Positions 44,936 through 54,260 of a stretch of 64,000 nt of DNA are shown here, piece by piece. The stretch comes from Chitinophaga flava (GTDB lineage Bacteria > Bacteroidota > Bacteroidia > Chitinophagales > Chitinophagaceae): contig NZ_QFFJ01000001.1 in assembly GCF_003308995.1 (NCBI RefSeq), positions 2,666,001-2,730,000 of the forward strand. Reading direction: 5' to 3'. Numbering within the stretch: the stretch's first letter is position 1; every line of letters starts with the position of its first letter. A model generated the notes under the pieces. The model was not told where the DNA came from and did not search any database. It saw nothing but the letters and a program-made list of their open reading frames with translations. The position numbers were made by a program, and so were the translations under genes.

Positions 44936-47900
44936 ATGTCTAATATTTTTGTACTGCTGGTTGGTATTGATAAATACTCCGATTTTCCTTTAAATGGTTG
45001 TGTCAATGATACAACAGCAATGGAATCCTTTTTACAAAAGAGCTTTTCAGATGATGAGCTGAAAGTAAAAATATTAACAGATACTGAAGCTACCAGGAAT
45101 AACCTGATCGCATCTTTTTCCTTCTTTGATGATGCAAAAGACGGAGACACCTGCCTGTTTTACTATAGCGGTCATGGGTCCCGGATGCCGGCCCCTAAGG
45201 ATCTTGATAACGAAGGAGACCCCTATGTGCAAACATTTGTATGTTTCGATAGCAGAGAAGCGGAGGGAAGAGATCTGATAGATAAGGAAGTGGCCTTCCT
45301 GATCCGGAAAGCTACCCAAAATAAAAAAATAGATTTTATTGCCATTACTGATTCCTGCTTCTCCGGAGGCGTAACCAAAGGCGCTTCCGAGGATAGTGAT
45401 AGTAAAAAATACCGGAGGGTATCACCTTCTCCCAAAAACATCAACAGCGTTAAGGATTATCATGGCTTTGATGAGGATTCTTATGACCGCACCAGAGATG
45501 GCCGCTTAAAAGTAAAAAAGGGCCCCCACCTTCACCTCGCCGCATCATCCCCCACAGAGCTCTCTGCAGAGATACTATTGGATGGTAAAATACAAGGCGT
45601 TTTCACCCATTGCCTCCTGAAAATACTTGAAACAGAAAACAGAGAAATCAACTATCGCTCACTGATGGACCGCGTGAAAGGGAACGTAAAGAATACCGTA
45701 AAGGACCAAACGCCGGAAATGCACCTCATCGGCGACATCTCACCAGATGATCAGCAACACATATTTCTCACCCGAAATAAAATTGTCAATCAAAACAGGT
45801 ATACTGTTTCCTTTGATACATCATATGACTGGTGTGTAAATGCAGGACCATGGCAGAATGTTATGGAAGGTGATCAACTGATTTTACAGGATAAAAGCCA
45901 TAGCAAACTAAATGTATTAAAAGCCGTTCGGCCGGATCAATCCCAGATTACCAAGCCCTCACATATACAGGACAAATCAGTACAGATACCGGCGTTAGTG
46001 GAACGGAAAGATTTGAGAACAACAGCGATAACACTGCATATTGATATAACCCCGGAAGCGCGGCAACACCTGCTGAATGCAGCCGATGAATTTAATTCCG
46101 CGTACTTCCACTTAACTTCCGAACCCAACGGATTATATCAAATAAAGCAAACCAACAACGGCGACCTTATCTTTGTCCGCACCCAAGAAGACAAGCTTAT
46201 AGATACCCCAAAAACAGTTGATAACCGGGATTCCGCGCTTGAACTGCTGAGTAATCTTGAAAAGGTACTGAAGTGGGAACAAATGAAAAAACTGGAAAAC
46301 CCAGACAGTACTTTAAAAAATGTTTATAAAATTCGTTTATTCAAACTACATTCTTCTGAAAGGGAAGAAATCACTGATCCTTTTGCAATAAATGATCTTT
46401 GGTGGAAAGGGGATGATTGGGAAATGCCCAGTATTGAGATTGAGTTGGAAAACCTATCATCCCATCCACTTTATGCCTCATTTGCATATTTAAATGTGGA
46501 ATATGGCGTGAAGGCTGATTTCTTCGACAATGATATGAAACTACAGCCCCGGGACACGAAGAAGGTAATATTAAAAACTCACGGTGGCGACACTACGAAG
46601 ATTCCTCTACATATTGATAAAGAGCTGTTATCTAAAGGATATTTTGAAATAACAGAATACCTGAAAATATTTATAGGCACCTCCAGGATCGACACCGAAC
46701 GATATGCACAAGAAAACTTAGGTGCAACTAATGAAAAATCAGATATAACGAATACAATAACAAAAGGTCCATATATAGGGCCCCCTGTTTCGGATTCATG
46801 GGATGTGGCACTACTTGGATTCCGGATAATCCATCCCAGGGATGAGAAAAATATCCATGAAGCAGTAAACGGCAAAATAGTGCTGAATGGCATAACTGTG
46901 GAAGTTCCTACCGGATTAACCGGATCAATAGGTCTTTCCTCTTCGAATGTCGTAACCAAAAACACTACCGGCATTACACCTCCTGCCTATGCCAGCAAAG
47001 ACAACGGGATAATACCATTCAACCTGGTACCTGGCGACACCACCCAACCCATCACTGACATAATAGAGCTCTTTGATGTTTCAAATCCTGAACTTGTTAC
47101 ACATGAAAATCCTGTCATTTTACATTTGACAAAGCATAAAGGCGAGGAAGATAAAGATCTGTTGCCGGTGGGATATGATGAAGAAACAGGTTTATATTAC
47201 CCTGTCGGCTTCCATACAGAGGATCATACGGTTCATATTACAACACTACCTACACCTACTACCTCAGATGCAGCCGTTACCAAACGCAGCTTTACAGGCT
47301 CTATTAAGATATACTTCCTGAAAGTAATTGGCAGGAGGATCGGCATGAGGTATGATTATCCACGCCTGGCTATTCCTCAGTTGAGTTTAGATAATGAGGT
47401 CAGCTATAATTATAAGAGCGCCGATGTAGCCGCAGCAGTGGAAAAAGCCGATTCCATCGTATTGTTTATTCATGGAATCATTGGCGATACAGAAAACATG
47501 GCAAAATGTATCACTACACCGCTGAAAGATGCCAGCACATTAAGCAATAAATGTGATCTGATACTCACCTACGACTATGAAAATCTTCATACGACCATAG
47601 AAGAAAATGCGGAATTACTGGCTCGTAAACTACATGAGGTTGGTTTGACAAACAATCATAGTAAAAAGCTGACAATTGTTGCACACTCGATGGGTGGACT
47701 GGTGTGCCGGCATTTCATCGAGCAATTAAAGGGGCAGACAGTTGTATCCAAACTCATCATGCTTGGAACACCCAACAACGGTACTCCCTGGGCAGATGTC
47801 CGGGACATGATTGATCTTCTTCTGACGTATGCATTAAATAATCTCATCACCTTAAAACCCTGGATGCAAGTGCTCCTGGCTGCCAGCAAAAGGTTCGTAA

Positions 47901-48286
47901 AAGGTACACAGGTTACACTGAAACAGATGAATGCCCATTCTGGCATATATGCCAACCTGAATACCGGTAAAGATCCTGAAACCCCATATGTGATTATTGC
48001 TGGCAATACCAAACTGTTGACTACCGGTCACGGTGATATAATGGAGCGACTCAAAAAGTTATTTTCCAGGAAACAAATGATGTATGACACACTAAATATA
48101 CTGTTTCAAAAACCCAACGACATTGCTGTATCTACAGAGAGTATCACTCAATTGCGCAACAGTGACAACTGGTCTTTAAAACCTATTCGTAAAGAAATAG
48201 CCTCCGATCACATGAGCTATTTCTTTATGCAGGAAGTGCTGGATGACATTGCGGAGCATATAATAGTTCCTCCCAGTGTCAACTAA
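44936..48286 (+). CDS. Caspase-family protease fused to an alpha/beta hydrolase (predicted effector of a vWA-MoxR system)
   Basis: 1116 residues, no signal peptide. Residues about 3-280 are a caspase-fold (C14/orthocaspase) peptidase with LVGIDKYSD, the catalytic histidine in YYSGHGS (His80) and cysteine in TDSCFSGG (Cys141). Residues about 283-590 are beta-rich linkers with a helix (LLSNLEKVLKWEQMKKLENP) and a domain that also occurs in the 840-residue protein at 49537. Residues about 620-800 form another beta-sandwich-like region of ZU5-like look (uncertain). Residues about 838-1110 are an alpha/beta hydrolase: oxyanion HGIIGD, nucleophile AHSMGG (Ser918), probable Asp1062 (PNDIAV) and His1092 (SDHMSYF), as in lipases and PGAP1-like esterases. 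It is convergent with the minus-strand operon and overlaps its last stop by 8 bp. Substrates are unknown. Confidence 0.9.
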   Translation: MSNIFVLLVGIDKYSDFPLNGCVNDTTAMESFLQKSFSDDELKVKILTDTEATRNNLIASFSFFDDAKDGDTCLFYYSGHGSRMPAPKDLDNEGDPYVQTFVCFDSREAEGRDLIDKEVAFLIRKATQNKKIDFIAITDSCFSGGVTKGASEDSDSKKYRRVSPSPKNINSVKDYHGFDEDSYDRTRDGRLKVKKGPHLHLAASSPTELSAEILLDGKIQGVFTHCLLKILETENREINYRSLMDRVKGNVKNTVKDQTPEMHLIGDISPDDQQHIFLTRNKIVNQNRYTVSFDTSYDWCVNAGPWQNVMEGDQLILQDKSHSKLNVLKAVRPDQSQITKPSHIQDKSVQIPALVERKDLRTTAITLHIDITPEARQHLLNAADEFNSAYFHLTSEPNGLYQIKQTNNGDLIFVRTQEDKLIDTPKTVDNRDSALELLSNLEKVLKWEQMKKLENPDSTLKNVYKIRLFKLHSSEREEITDPFAINDLWWKGDDWEMPSIEIELENLSSHPLYASFAYLNVEYGVKADFFDNDMKLQPRDTKKVILKTHGGDTTKIPLHIDKELLSKGYFEITEYLKIFIGTSRIDTERYAQENLGATNEKSDITNTITKGPYIGPPVSDSWDVALLGFRIIHPRDEKNIHEAVNGKIVLNGITVEVPTGLTGSIGLSSSNVVTKNTTGITPPAYASKDNGIIPFNLVPGDTTQPITDIIELFDVSNPELVTHENPVILHLTKHKGEEDKDLLPVGYDEETGLYYPVGFHTEDHTVHITTLPTPTTSDAAVTKRSFTGSIKIYFLKVIGRRIGMRYDYPRLAIPQLSLDNEVSYNYKSADVAAAVEKADSIVLFIHGIIGDTENMAKCITTPLKDASTLSNKCDLILTYDYENLHTTIEENAELLARKLHEVGLTNNHSKKLTIVAHSMGGLVCRHFIEQLKGQTVVSKLIMLGTPNNGTPWADVRDMIDLLLTYALNNLITLKPWMQVLLAASKRFVKGTQVTLKQMNAHSGIYANLNTGKDPETPYVIIAGNTKLLTTGHGDIMERLKKLFSRKQMMYDTLNILFQKPNDIAVSTESITQLRNSDNWSLKPIRKEIASDHMSYFFMQEVLDDIAEHIIVPPSVN

Positions 48287-49562
48287 CCGGGGATGTGTAA
48301 CCACGGAAACGGATCACTGTTTCGAAGAAAATACTGCTCTCCGGAGCAGTGATCAGTTTGTAAAACAACGGCGTATTGCTCATCCCAGGAAGGGGCTCTA
48401 CCTGTTTCATAGAAGTAGTATCCAGGATATCCTCATCAACCACCATTATTTTCATAAATACATCCTTTGTGGATGACACTATCGTCGTTCCAGGATCAGT
48501 GGGCTTTACTCCAAAAAGCGCTTTAATATTATCAATATAAACAAGCTTAGAATCGGGCGTACCTCCTGGAACTGGTAAAGTATATAACTGACATGATAAA
48601 TTATTAGTAAAGACAGCCACAATAAGTGCAAAGCCTTTCTCCAGGACACTAGCACTGACTGTTATGAAATCATTCTGAATGTATGTTAAACTTCTGGATG
48701 GTGGGAAGATAAAATTTTCATTAACAACCTGGCTAAAGCCTTCGTTTGCAGCATCAAGCTCGTTAACCGGAATGGTCATATCACCAGACGTAAGAGTAAA
48801 ATTAGATGGAGAAAAAAAAGTGCCCACCTTCACCTTCATATTCAGTAGCATCAACCATGCACCCAAACTGTTGAATTCCGCAATATCTTCTTTCTTCCAG
48901 ACGCCAGGAATGATTCCTCTGGCAATAGGAATGCCGGCCTTTCCTGTCCTGGTAATTGTAAATTCATTCTGGTTCTCTATAACCCGAAAATCACTATGGT
49001 TATCACTGAACTTTAAAAATGGAGATTCCAGAGAGATTATATCGCTGTTATTTGACTGAAATTTAATGATCCTATTGGCCACGGCACCGATTATACTGGC
49101 AGTCTGTTTATCTCTCTCCAACCTGGGTAAGACATAGTCTGATTTGAACTTATTAAAAGCCAGCTGGGCATCTTCATTCCAATGATCGTAACCCAACCCT
49201 TCCACTGTCAAAAGTATCTCTGGATATATCAAGTGTAGTTTTTCAACAACACCCGCATTATACACTGCTCTGAACAAGCCGGTACGGCTCAACCATAATT
49301 CTGTTACCTGTGGCATGTTACTGGTATTATATCCTTCTTCATAAAGATATTGCACAAATGCCTGGAACATAGGAAATGTAAGCCGTTTTTCCGTGGTATC
49401 AAGGACACTTATCGCTTTAATACCAACCAGCACCTCACGTATGATGGGAGAATATTCAATTGGAATGTCCCAGTTGAAGTCTGGAGACGATACAATGGAA
49501 ACAGTAGCAGATGCCCATTGATGTTTTTTCCCTTTTTCAGATTGCTGCATATTCTTCAACAT
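48279..49562 (-). CDS. 427-residue orphan protein of the caspase/MoxR/vWA operon
   Basis: 427 residues, no signal peptide or membrane helix. I recognise no family. The N-terminal 160 residues look alpha-helical (for example RLTFPMFQAFVQYLYEEG, AQLAFNKFKSDYVLPRLERD), the rest beta-rich (KGFALIVAVFTNNLSCQLYT, VFMKIMVVDEDIL). It starts inside the end of the 840-residue gene (26-bp overlap). ATG 49562 is preceded by a good AGGAG, six bases before the start, and a second in-frame ATG at 49550 is possible. Last gene of the operon; its stop codon overlaps that of the convergent caspase-hydrolase gene. It may be a substrate, adaptor or regulator. Confidence 0.8.
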   Translation of the reverse strand: MLKNMQQSEKGKKHQWASATVSIVSSPDFNWDIPIEYSPIIREVLVGIKAISVLDTTEKRLTFPMFQAFVQYLYEEGYNTSNMPQVTELWLSRTGLFRAVYNAGVVEKLHLIYPEILLTVEGLGYDHWNEDAQLAFNKFKSDYVLPRLERDKQTASIIGAVANRIIKFQSNNSDIISLESPFLKFSDNHSDFRVIENQNEFTITRTGKAGIPIARGIIPGVWKKEDIAEFNSLGAWLMLLNMKVKVGTFFSPSNFTLTSGDMTIPVNELDAANEGFSQVVNENFIFPPSRSLTYIQNDFITVSASVLEKGFALIVAVFTNNLSCQLYTLPVPGGTPDSKLVYIDNIKALFGVKPTDPGTTIVSSTKDVFMKIMVVDEDILDTTSMKQVEPLPGMSNTPLFYKLITAPESSIFFETVIRFRGYTSPVS

Positions 49563-52059
49563 AATTTACTCCTGACTGCTCAAAGTTGATCCTAATAGGA
49601 GTAGTACTAAACAATATTTTCAAGTCTATCTTTCTGGATTTTTCCATCAGCTTCTGGAATTTTTGCCGATCATTCAATTTAAACAACTCCATCCGCCCCC
49701 GATCACCAACTGCAAATTTCTCCGCATCACGGGGTGTCACCCTTGAAATAGACATGTCTGAACCCAGCAGATACACATCGAAGTAAAGTGGAGCATTGGA
49801 TGCCTTGAGCATTAAAATTGGTATCTGAATTCTAACCTCGCCATCAACAACTTCAAAAGCATCTTTAGTAATCATAAGTTCATTATCATTACGAGTCAGG
49901 TCAAAGTTCGCACGCGGAATCCAGGAGAACGCATATCCTATCTCATTTTCTTCGATCAACCTGTTATCCCTCATTTCTTGTATATCACGCAGGTAGATAT
50001 AACGGGCAAGCTTATCGATGGTCCTTCTCAACTCTACCCAATTGGATGCTGTCCAAAATATAGGTGGCCCCGTTCGATATTCGCAGGAAAACTGGTCTGT
50101 ATTCTGAACACTGGTTATACGTAATTGATGGTCTTCGTTTTTATGATATGGAAATATCTCCCGCTGATTAGGGGGATCAACATCCTCCCAAAATGAATAA
50201 ATATCAAATCCCTGGTGCCAGATCTGGCGGTAAACCTGTTTGCTATGTTTTTCATTTAAATCCCAAACTAAAGCTAAATATGGCCGCTCAGGTATTACTT
50301 TAAAGAACGGCCAGGGCTTTCCATTCCTATCCCTGTTTGCACCCGAAAAACGCAATTTGCCATCATATCTTGTAAACACCTCTCCATCCCCTATTAGCTC
50401 GGACATATCATATGTTACCGCCCTTGCATTTTTATTCACAATAGGATTTACAAACTGTGGAAGGTGAACGTCAAACGAGTTTTCTTCTTTATTGTAAGTA
50501 GCGAGGTAACCACGGAATGCAGATTTTACCGGATGAACTGTTAAGAATTGACAATGCCAGGCAGATAAAGGTGCCTGAATTTCCGGAAGAATGTATGACG
50601 CCTCCAAATCTGCATAATACCTAAGTATTAACTCCAGGTGGGAGTAAGTAACCTGCCCCCTGGAGTGTCTCAATATATCGGAAATCCATTGAGCAAAATT
50701 ATCTTTTATCGATACTCTATTTATATCTGACTGGAGATACAATGAACTATAGCTAATCTGAATATTGTTTGCCGTAACGAAGATTGAATTTGGGCTAATC
50801 GGCGCATTAAGTACTAATACAGTTTGTTTGCTGTAGAATTCTTTTGACTTTATCAACTCACACATTGCTGCTGCAGACAGCCATGTATCAGGTTCCTCAT
50901 TTACCGCATTCCTGTCATTTTTTATTATCAGGCTATCATTCCCGTCCCTTTCCTGGCTTTCACAGGACAAATAAATGAAGGAGATATCCCTTTTTTTCAG
51001 TTGTGCAGCATGCTCCGACAGAAAATGACTGAAGGTGCCCATTGTAATTTCCTGTTGTCGGGAAATCAAAACTGGTCCAATGTTTCTTCCATTAAGCTCA
51101 TTTAGGAAATGGAACAACTCTTCCATTAAGAAGACGCTATTATCCTTTTGTGATACCGCAGTATAGTCTGCATCTATCAGTAGGGGATGTATGGTGGAGA
51201 CGGAAGGTCTTGCCCGGTCAATTTTTGCACCCATGCCTTGCTGAAGTGGGAGTCTGAGTGATTGACTAGCGTCATCTTCTTCTTTCGAAAGATAGGATTT
51301 ACCAATAGCATTGTATAGTTTAAAAAGATCAGTTTCACTATCGGCGGCAAGCCTGGCCGTATTGGCTTTGCTATACCTTACCAGGTTGGTTAACAAATCC
51401 TTTGAGGCATTGGGCTCATGGATGCTTAAATTCACCTGTTGAATAAATTGGCTAAGGAGCATGTCTATTCTAAGCTGCCCCCATTCATTTTCATTTCTCT
51501 CATCCAACAAGGGTTTCAGCTCTTTCACCAGTTCCTCTCCGAGGTAATCCGGCTGCAGATATGACAACGCAGCCCATTCGTTAAGCTTATTGAATTGCAC
51601 CCCCGGAGATGGATTACTATCCGGTACATTCTTAACATAGTAATAGAGGAAGCTGGCCAGATCATCCAACCGGGATTGTCCAAAATGTTCGATTCCAAAT
51701 AATTCAAACCATTGACCATTATTCAACAGATAAAGCAGAAAGGTCCGGATCTGCGGTATTACTTCGAATGTTGTATCGGAGATCCGTCTGACCAATGGCG
51801 ACAACAGAAAATCAGATACCGTAGCAAGATCTATCCTTTGCGTTTCCCCACTGCTCCTGTAAGTATTGAAGTTGAGCCAGATAAGATTAGCCAGGTCTGC
51901 ATTCAACACCAATGGCAGTGCTGCATGACAGGCATATACGATATGACCAAGGCCATATCTCCTTCTGTTTTCGCCAGTACAGAACTGCTGATAATAACTT
52001 TTCAGTCTGTAGTTGGCATCTTCATCCAAAATCAGGGAACCAGCTTTAACAGGTAACAT
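49537..52059 (-). CDS. 840-residue third component of the vWA-MoxR system with a predicted catalytically dead caspase-like domain
   Basis: 840 residues, soluble. Residues about 1-145 are helical, with YGLGHIVYACHAALPLVLNADL and IDLATVSDFLLSPLVRRIS, an N-terminal domain I recall from proteins of bacterial vWA-MoxR and caspase systems. Residues about 286-505 follow the strand-helix order of a caspase, aligning with both caspases of the cassette, but the His-Gly loop reads YLSCES and the DxCFSGG loop reads LNAPIS, so it should be inactive. Residues about 675-823 resemble 433-583 of the caspase-hydrolase (shared PLY motif after an acidic beta region). It starts 4 bp after the vWA stop. Likely scaffold, sensor or regulator; the placement fits the variable third subunit of ternary systems. 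Confidence 0.85.
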   Translation of the reverse strand: MLPVKAGSLILDEDANYRLKSYYQQFCTGENRRRYGLGHIVYACHAALPLVLNADLANLIWLNFNTYRSSGETQRIDLATVSDFLLSPLVRRISDTTFEVIPQIRTFLLYLLNNGQWFELFGIEHFGQSRLDDLASFLYYYVKNVPDSNPSPGVQFNKLNEWAALSYLQPDYLGEELVKELKPLLDERNENEWGQLRIDMLLSQFIQQVNLSIHEPNASKDLLTNLVRYSKANTARLAADSETDLFKLYNAIGKSYLSKEEDDASQSLRLPLQQGMGAKIDRARPSVSTIHPLLIDADYTAVSQKDNSVFLMEELFHFLNELNGRNIGPVLISRQQEITMGTFSHFLSEHAAQLKKRDISFIYLSCESQERDGNDSLIIKNDRNAVNEEPDTWLSAAAMCELIKSKEFYSKQTVLVLNAPISPNSIFVTANNIQISYSSLYLQSDINRVSIKDNFAQWISDILRHSRGQVTYSHLELILRYYADLEASYILPEIQAPLSAWHCQFLTVHPVKSAFRGYLATYNKEENSFDVHLPQFVNPIVNKNARAVTYDMSELIGDGEVFTRYDGKLRFSGANRDRNGKPWPFFKVIPERPYLALVWDLNEKHSKQVYRQIWHQGFDIYSFWEDVDPPNQREIFPYHKNEDHQLRITSVQNTDQFSCEYRTGPPIFWTASNWVELRRTIDKLARYIYLRDIQEMRDNRLIEENEIGYAFSWIPRANFDLTRNDNELMITKDAFEVVDGEVRIQIPILMLKASNAPLYFDVYLLGSDMSISRVTPRDAEKFAVGDRGRMELFKLNDRQKFQKLMEKSRKIDLKILFSTTPIRINFEQSGVNYVEEYAAI

Positions 52060-52063
52060 TGTA

Positions 52064-53290
52064 TTATGGTTTTAAAACGGGTTTTCCTTTAAGTATAGCT
52101 ACAGCGTTATCAATACCAGTTTTGGTAGCCTCAAACATAGGTACTTTCTCACTAATATCAGCAGCATTAGTAAACTCCCAGCGATAGGCTGGTACAGGGT
52201 TTATCCATGCCACTCTGGACACCATAGACTTTAATTGTCCGACAAAGTCCAGTGTTTTATTTTTTCTATTTTCACTGTTATCTCCTGCAAAACCACCAGC
52301 ATCACTATATATGAGTACCACTATATTACCACGGAAATACGGCGTCAGTAGCTCCTTCAACTTTTTGGGTGACATCCCATCATCCGTATTAAGAAAAAAA
52401 TCACCCTCTTTTTTAACCGGAATACCATTAAAGTATTTTTCACCGCCCTCCATATAAAGACCACTTTCTGCCGCTGTTGATAGAAGCGCTCTTCCAAACT
52501 TTCCTACCGCTACCATAGACTTTGAATTGTCTAGTAATATCAGAAGATGCCGCTCATTTACAGTTTTCTTTTTATAGACAAGGTCAGAGAAAAATCCGTT
52601 TTTAATCATCAGGTCAACAGTACCTTCAATACTTACCTCAGCAGAAGTACCGTATTCCCCATATACAGATAACCTTTTCCAGGCGTGCAACAAATCTCTG
52701 CGCCGAACAGGGAAATAATCATCATTCAGCATATAAAGAGACTTTTCGCGAGGAAGCAAAATTTTTGGTTTCTTCTTATCAATGAAATTAGCGTCCTTCC
52801 TCAGTTTTCCAGCGTCAAAGTGATACTGTGCCGGGTCACTCTCCAGGTCAGGAGGTGGAACTGGTGGCAAAGGCGTATTTACAGGAGAATTCTGATTGTT
52901 TATGTCTAAATTAGTCCTGGCTGCAGCAGGTATTTCAGCTTGCTTTTCGTTCTGCTCCGCCTGTAGTAAAGGCGTTTTAACCAATGCATTACTCAACACT
53001 GCAGTAGTCTCCTGCACTTCCTTTTGCTGCGTTATTGATTCAAATACTGTCTTCAATAAACTGACCTGTTCCTTCATTATTTGCCTGAACGCTGCTCTGT
53101 CATCCAAAGACTTCAACCACATCGTTTCCAGTATTGACATAAAATTGTCGATACTTTCTAACTTAAACCCTGGAGTATCCAGCAAACGAAATAATAGAAA
53201 ATAAGCATCCAGACCGGGCTTGATGGACTGGATACTGCTTAACTTATTAAAAAGCTGCAGAAACAAAGGCGATGTTGATTTAACTATCAT
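52064..53290 (-). CDS. von Willebrand factor type A (vWA) domain protein of the MoxR system
   Basis: 408 residues. Residues about 1-90 are helical, 120-170 are a low-complexity, proline-rich linker (LPPVPPPDLESDP), and about 247-405 form the vWA domain. The metal-ion adhesion site is intact: LLDNSKSMV (D254-x-S256-x-S258) and IYSDAGG (Asp330). The segment just before it (YFPVRRRDLLHAWKRLSVYG, IEGTVDLMIKNGFF) is typical of vWA proteins paired with this MoxR subgroup. It starts within the last codons of the MoxR gene (11-bp overlap, ATGATAGTTAA), so the two are translationally coupled and likely form a complex. Confidence 0.9.
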   Translation of the reverse strand: MIVKSTSPLFLQLFNKLSSIQSIKPGLDAYFLLFRLLDTPGFKLESIDNFMSILETMWLKSLDDRAAFRQIMKEQVSLLKTVFESITQQKEVQETTAVLSNALVKTPLLQAEQNEKQAEIPAAARTNLDINNQNSPVNTPLPPVPPPDLESDPAQYHFDAGKLRKDANFIDKKKPKILLPREKSLYMLNDDYFPVRRRDLLHAWKRLSVYGEYGTSAEVSIEGTVDLMIKNGFFSDLVYKKKTVNERHLLILLDNSKSMVAVGKFGRALLSTAAESGLYMEGGEKYFNGIPVKKEGDFFLNTDDGMSPKKLKELLTPYFRGNIVVLIYSDAGGFAGDNSENRKNKTLDFVGQLKSMVSRVAWINPVPAYRWEFTNAADISEKVPMFEATKTGIDNAVAILKGKPVLKP

Positions 53291-54260
53291 GACGCAGGGA
53301 AATCTTTAGGCTTTCTTCGTCCTTGAGTAAGGCTTCGTGATAAATTGGTCTTCCATCCTTCAGAAACTCAATTGGGTCCGTACTTCCAGCATGATAGTGA
53401 GCTATCAGGTTCATCCAATCCATTAGTTCGGCTGTGGTAACATTTTTATTACTGAACCCTTTGTCGCTTATTTCTTTCCTTAATTTTTCGAAAATATTCA
53501 ATGCGGGTGTTATCAACAAAGCTTCATCCAATGAGGGGAATTGTGCCTTGAGTATTTCTTTCAGCTGAATATCTTCAAAACCGATATGATGAAAAAGACA
53601 CCTGCGCAAAAAAGCCGCGGGCAACGGTTTCTCATCATTACTAGTGATGATTACCAAGGGTCTCAGGTTTTTATTTGCGGTGATTATTAGGGTATCATTT
53701 CCCTTGATTTCCGGGATAGGAAACTCCATACGGTCGAGTTCCCATAGCAGATCATTAGGAAAGTCTATATCTGCTTTGTCAATTTCATCAATCAGCATAA
53801 CTTGCGGGGCAACCAAACCCTCCTTATTACTTCTGGAAAATGCCTGTCCCAGTGGCCCCAGTTCGATAAACTGACCTGACGCTTTATAGGTACCATCACC
53901 ATTGCTTTTCAATTCGATTTTCAGTTTCTCCGGCCCGGTATTCAGATTGGCTTCACTTAGCCGCTCCAGGTGTTTGATCGTATAAAGTCCTTCCTGTGCT
54001 TTGGAAGTAGACTTCACATTCCATTCAAAATAATTACCCTTATAATCTTTCCCGAAAAACTCTGCAGCAACTGCCTTTGCCAAAGTACTTTTTCCACAAC
54101 CGGGTTCCCCTTTTACCAATAGAGGACGCTTTAGGATCAAGGCCAGATTGACAGCAGCCACCAGAGATTTAGAAGGAATATATGCGGATTCCACCCCTAG
54201 CTTTTCGGCATCTGCTTTTGTTTTGAGTGCTTCTCCGGTGTATCTTGTTTCATTAGTCAT
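53280..54260 (-). CDS. MoxR-type AAA+ ATPase
   Basis: About 326 residues from ATG 54260 (MTNETRYTGEALKTKADAEK). The frame extends upstream over the caspase gene's end, but the ATG at 54260 gives an 8-bp ATGACTAA overlap. Walker A is GEPGCGKST (51-59), Walker B VMLIDEIDKAD (154-164), sensor 1 VIITSND and an arginine finger AFLRRC. An insertion between the Walker motifs (about 85-150) includes WNVKSTSKAQEGLYTIKHL, a feature of MoxR proteins in vWA ternary systems. MoxR proteins work with vWA partners as chaperone-like ATPases that activate or assemble complexes. Confidence 0.92.
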   Translation of the reverse strand: MTNETRYTGEALKTKADAEKLGVESAYIPSKSLVAAVNLALILKRPLLVKGEPGCGKSTLAKAVAAEFFGKDYKGNYFEWNVKSTSKAQEGLYTIKHLERLSEANLNTGPEKLKIELKSNGDGTYKASGQFIELGPLGQAFSRSNKEGLVAPQVMLIDEIDKADIDFPNDLLWELDRMEFPIPEIKGNDTLIITANKNLRPLVIITSNDEKPLPAAFLRRCLFHHIGFEDIQLKEILKAQFPSLDEALLITPALNIFEKLRKEISDKGFSNKNVTTAELMDWMNLIAHYHAGSTDPIEFLKDGRPIYHEALLKDEESLKISLRHDS

